Assembly (NCBI GenBank): GCA_000467935.1
Contig: KI259821.1
Location: forward strand, 1 to 64,000
Length of the DNA: 64,000 bases
DNA from: Peptostreptococcaceae bacterium oral taxon 113 str. W5053
Lineage (GTDB): Bacteria; Bacillota; Clostridia; Tissierellales; Peptoniphilaceae
Reading direction: 5' to 3'
Positions within the stretch are counted from its first letter, which is position 1; each line of letters begins with the position of its first letter. Of the stretch, positions 61,515 to 64,000 are shown one piece after another. The notes under the pieces are model-generated. The model did not search any database, had not been told where the DNA came from, and worked only from the letters and a program-made list of their open reading frames with translations. The position numbers and the translations under genes are program-made.

Positions 61515-62519
61515 CTAATTTTTAAACTTCTTAAATTTCCGATAATTTTTTAATACGACATCTAAACCTTGAATGCCTACATTTTCTGCATTTTTTATAT
61601 TTTTAACGGGAAACCCAAGTATATTGGAAATAACAGAGGCTAATCCCGGAATATTTGATAAACCTCCAATAAGTATAATTCCCTCATCAAAAATATCTGC
61701 TATGATTTCAGGCGAAGTTTGTTCAATAACTTCTTTTATTGTATCAATGATATCCGGTAAAACTTTTTCCACCGCAAACCTTACATTTTCCGAACTCACT
61801 TCCATTACTTTCGGCAATCCCGTATATATATCTTTGCCTCGAACCATTAAAGATTCATTTTGACTTCGTCTTACAAAGCCCGCTAAAGTTTTTTTGATCG
61901 TTTCTGCCGTATCCTTACTAATTAGCATCTCATATTCTGTTTCTAACAAATCTTGAATAAAATCATCCACCCGTTGTCCCGCAACTTTTGAAATTTTGGA
62001 CGCAATAATTTTTCCTTTAAACAACACGCTGACTTCAGTTGTTCCATCTCCAATATCCACCAAAAAAACATCGGTAGAATCTTTTAACTGATTTTTAAAA
62101 CCATAATAAGCAGCCTCTGATGATTCTATCAGAATCACTTCCCTTGCTCCGGCGGCCAAAATCGCTTCTTCCATCGCATTTTTTTCAATCTCCGTTACTC
62201 GTACCGGAATTGTCGCAACAACTTTAGACGGAATTAAGGAGACTCCATTACTCTTTTTTAAAATTTCTCGAATCATTTCCTCGGCTAATTCAAAATCTGC
62301 AATAACGCTATCTTCCACAGGAGACAATACCAATATATCTTCTTCCTCTTTTCCAACCATATTCAAAGCATCATTTCCTATCTTAATTATTTTTTTTGTA
62401 TGAATATCAATAGCAACCAGAGAAGGTTCATTATAAACAATTTTTCCATTTTGAATAACTTTTGTATTCGCATTTCCTACACTTATTCCCAAATTATTTG
62501 CAAAAAAATGAATTCCCAT
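61515..62519 (-). CDS. mreB: MreB-like actin homologue with altered nucleotide loops
   Basis: 334 residues, usual MreB length. Overall pattern fits MreB (VYNEPSLVAID, PVEDSVIADFELAEEM, GAREVILIE) but nucleotide-contact loops differ. Phosphate loop 1, DLGTANT in MreB, reads SVGNANT (13-19), so its Asp is Ser. Loop 2 is DIGDGTTEV (155-163) rather than DIGGGTTEV. The IEEPMAAA segment is IESSEAAY (131-138). The adenosine loop GGGALL is IGGLSNI. Probably the only MreB of this locus; it may polymerise with little ATP hydrolysis. Followed by mreC nine bases later. Confidence 0.85.
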   Translation of the reverse strand: MGIHFFANNLGISVGNANTKVIQNGKIVYNEPSLVAIDIHTKKIIKIGNDALNMVGKEEEDILVLSPVEDSVIADFELAEEMIREILKKSNGVSLIPSKVVATIPVRVTEIEKNAMEEAILAAGAREVILIESSEAAYYGFKNQLKDSTDVFLVDIGDGTTEVSVLFKGKIIASKISKVAGQRVDDFIQDLLETEYEMLISKDTAETIKKTLAGFVRRSQNESLMVRGKDIYTGLPKVMEVSSENVRFAVEKVLPDIIDTIKEVIEQTSPEIIADIFDEGIILIGGLSNIPGLASVISNILGFPVKNIKNAENVGIQGLDVVLKNYRKFKKFKN

Positions 62520-62527
62520 AATAACCC

Positions 62528-63220
62528 CTATTTTATAAGATTTTCTTTTTTAAAACTAAAATACCGTTTTCTTCCAAAAACAATATGATCTAAAACAGGT
62601 ATCCCCAATAAATCTCCTGCTTCAAGCAAACGCTTTGTCAATAATAAATCTTCTCGGCTCGGCTCGGGATCTCCACTTGGATGATTGTGCATAAGTACAA
62701 TCGACTTCGCACTTCTTTTTACCGCCAAGCGAAAAACATCTCTTGGATGAACTAATGATGCATTTAAAGTCCCAACGCTAATTTGTTCTTCATAAAATAC
62801 ATTATTTTTTGTGTCCAATAACAATACCCAAAATTCTTCTTGAGGTTTATCCGTAAATATATAACCATAAGTGTTGAAAATAACATCCGGATTTGTAATG
62901 GATATGTTCTTTTTTCGTCTTCTGAAATGTACCCTATTCGCCATCTCCATGGCTGCCAATAATATAGTTGCTTTTCCTGATTTTATACCGTCAAATTCAC
63001 ATAACTCTTCGTAGCTATAATCTGCCAAATAATGTAAACCTCCGCTTTTTTCAAGCATTTGTGCGGACAATGTCAATACATCTGCCTTTTCTGTTCCAAA
63101 TCGAACAAGAATTGCTAACAACTCTGAATCCGAAAGAGATGACGCTCCATAGCGAATCAGTTTTTCTCTAGGTTGTTCTTCAATTTCCATATTTTTTATT
63201 CCATGAGATTTATCTTTCAT
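62528..63220 (-). CDS. radC: RadC family JAB/MPN-domain protein
   Basis: 230 residues: an N-terminal helix-hairpin-helix region (DSELLAILVRFGTE, ...SGKATILLAAMEMA) and a C-terminal JAB domain with the metalloprotease-like motif MHNHPSGDPEPSREDLLLTKRL, short core HNHPSGDPEPS. The family is common next to mreB; despite the name a DNA repair role is not established. Overlaps maf by 11 bases. Confidence 0.93.
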   Translation of the reverse strand: MKDKSHGIKNMEIEEQPREKLIRYGASSLSDSELLAILVRFGTEKADVLTLSAQMLEKSGGLHYLADYSYEELCEFDGIKSGKATILLAAMEMANRVHFRRRKKNISITNPDVIFNTYGYIFTDKPQEEFWVLLLDTKNNVFYEEQISVGTLNASLVHPRDVFRLAVKRSAKSIVLMHNHPSGDPEPSREDLLLTKRLLEAGDLLGIPVLDHIVFGRKRYFSFKKENLIK

Positions 63221-63791
63221 CGATTTTCACCTTTAATTCCGACCAATAATTGGCCATCTTCTCTATCGGCAATCCAATAATATTAAATAATGATCCTTGA
63301 TATGATGAAATTAAATCAACCGCTTTACCTTGTATCCCATAAGCTCCGGCTTTATCCTTATATTCTCCAGAATCTAAATAATACTCAAGCTCTTCCATAG
63401 TAAATTTTTTAAATGCAACATAAGAACAGTCCATATCAACAATTTTCCATTTTTCAAGGGTATGTATTAAACAAAAACCGCTTAAAACGCGATGGGTCTT
63501 TCCTCTCATGAACATAAGCATATTCCTTGCATCATCTCTATCAATCGGCTTATTTAAAATATGATTTTCAATCACCACCGTTGTATCCGATGCAATCACC
63601 AATCCTAAGGGATTAAATTTTTCAATGGCTGCTTGTGCTTTTTGAAATGCTATGGACATACAATTCTCTTCTGCAGAAAACTTTTCGGAAAATTTTTCAG
63701 CATGAGCAGCCGATATTACAATCGGATTTAATCCAAGAGAGTTCAAAATTTCTTTTCTTCTTGGGGAACTTGATGCCAAATAATTATTCAT
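63210..63791 (-). CDS. maf: Maf family nucleotide pyrophosphatase
   Basis: 193 residues. Motif LASSSPRRKEIL at the N-terminus and ASDTTVVIENHILNKP with KTHRVLSG are the Maf core; the C-terminus has DSGEYKDKAGAYGIQGKA. Hydrolyses dTTP/UTP and modified pyrimidine nucleotides in related proteins; links to septum formation in Bacillus. Overlaps both neighbours, which places it in one operon. Confidence 0.95.
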   Translation of the reverse strand: MNNYLASSSPRRKEILNSLGLNPIVISAAHAEKFSEKFSAEENCMSIAFQKAQAAIEKFNPLGLVIASDTTVVIENHILNKPIDRDDARNMLMFMRGKTHRVLSGFCLIHTLEKWKIVDMDCSYVAFKKFTMEELEYYLDSGEYKDKAGAYGIQGKAVDLISSYQGSLFNIIGLPIEKMANYWSELKVKIDER

Positions 63792-64000
63792 ACTTCCACT
63801 CCTTAAATGGGTATCGTATGGTTTTAATCATATGCTTAACAATAAAGATTACTGATAAACCCACAAAATATCCGGTAAACAAACCGGTTAATATCAATAT
63901 AGGCAAATAGGTAAAAATACGAATATTCTGTACCACAAAAGATGCTACCAACATTTGTGCAAAATTATGTGCCACCGCTCCTATAATACTAATCCCTATA
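63784..64000 (-). CDS. Gx transporter family protein, 5' end beyond the window
   Basis: Only the C-terminal 72 or so residues are present; the reading frame runs open to base 64000. GAVAHNFAQMLVASFVVQN (up to 20 residues; key motif AHNFAQMLVA) and two membrane segments match the Hpre_diP_synt_I/Gx transporter family (PF07456). Often found upstream of maf-radC-mre in clostridia, together with an FMN-binding protein. Its start is outside the window. Confidence 0.75.
   Translation of the reverse strand, partial: IGISIIGAVAHNFAQMLVASFVVQNIRIFTYLPILILTGLFTGYFVGLSVIFIVKHMIKTIRYPFKEWKYE

Noticed and set aside
1..64000. CRISPR arrays, insertion sequences, prophage genes, tRNA or rRNA genes
   Set aside because: No repeated spacer-like units, transposase or phage proteins, or tRNA cloverleaf and rRNA sequences were recognised on either strand by reading.

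Overview
The window is a gene-dense, low-G+C Gram-positive (Firmicutes) chromosome segment. The gene families point to an anaerobe of the Clostridia/Tissierellia type: a pyrI-containing pyr operon, a membrane pyrophosphatase, an oxygen-scavenging flavodiiron protein, tryptophanase, RpoN, a T-box leader and a ThiI/NifS pair. Most genes are on the minus strand in tightly packed, often overlapping operons. No tRNA or rRNA gene, CRISPR array, insertion sequence or prophage was seen.

Layout, left to right. (1) 1-400: no convincing gene. Two tandem consensus sigma-A promoters point left out of the window, as before an rRNA operon, and an unassigned hairpin lies beside them. (2) 398-5975: pyrimidine operon pyrB-pyrI-pyrC-pyrF-pyrK-pyrD-pyrE with a PyrR-type leader element. 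(3) 6161-11099: smpB, rnr, hppA (probably Na+-pumping) and secG. (4) 11249-15618: glycolytic cluster gap-pgk-tpiA-eno without a phosphoglycerate mutase. (5) 15778-18159: mutY and an rpoN broken by one base in an A7 tract. (6) 18307-27154: a long operon nifS-thiI-lemA-DUF1002-zinc ribbon-brnQ-CDF-ywlC-ywlE-rpiB-upp. Divergent from it are a degenerate exonuclease-fold gene and a radical SAM gene. (7) 29058-31760: polar amino acid ABC transporter under a T-box leader whose specifier reads AAA (Lys). (8) 31779-33602: two divergent oxidoreductases. (9) 33785-43425: a G+C-richer accessory operon with an AraC regulator, a complete Dpp/Nik-type importer and a pair of exporter-fold ABC proteins. A Fur-like box covers the araC promoter, which suggests metal-complex uptake. 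(10) 43609-47642: ftsE-ftsX-M23 peptidase-ctpA cell wall module. (11) 47797-52823 (+ strand): 5-formyl-THF cyclo-ligase with a CofE-like ligase, then tryptophanase with an NSS transporter. (12) 52889-55095: flavodiiron protein and a lipase-like hydrolase. (13) 55108-64000: the morphogenesis locus Gx transporter-maf-radC-mreBCD-mrdA-(MinD-like)-rng.

The most unusual observations are in region 13. The gene in the usual min position encodes a MinD-like protein with no recognisable Walker A, deviant Walker A partner or Walker B residues, but with a MinD-like C-terminal amphipathic helix. The adjacent MreB has altered phosphate-binding loops, PBP2 is about 1,086 residues long, and RNase G lacks its zinc-link tail. 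Together they suggest a remodelled elongation/division-site system. Region 9 is the best candidate for an accessory transport system. The rpoN frameshift, Lys T-box and PyrR-like leader are separate leads.
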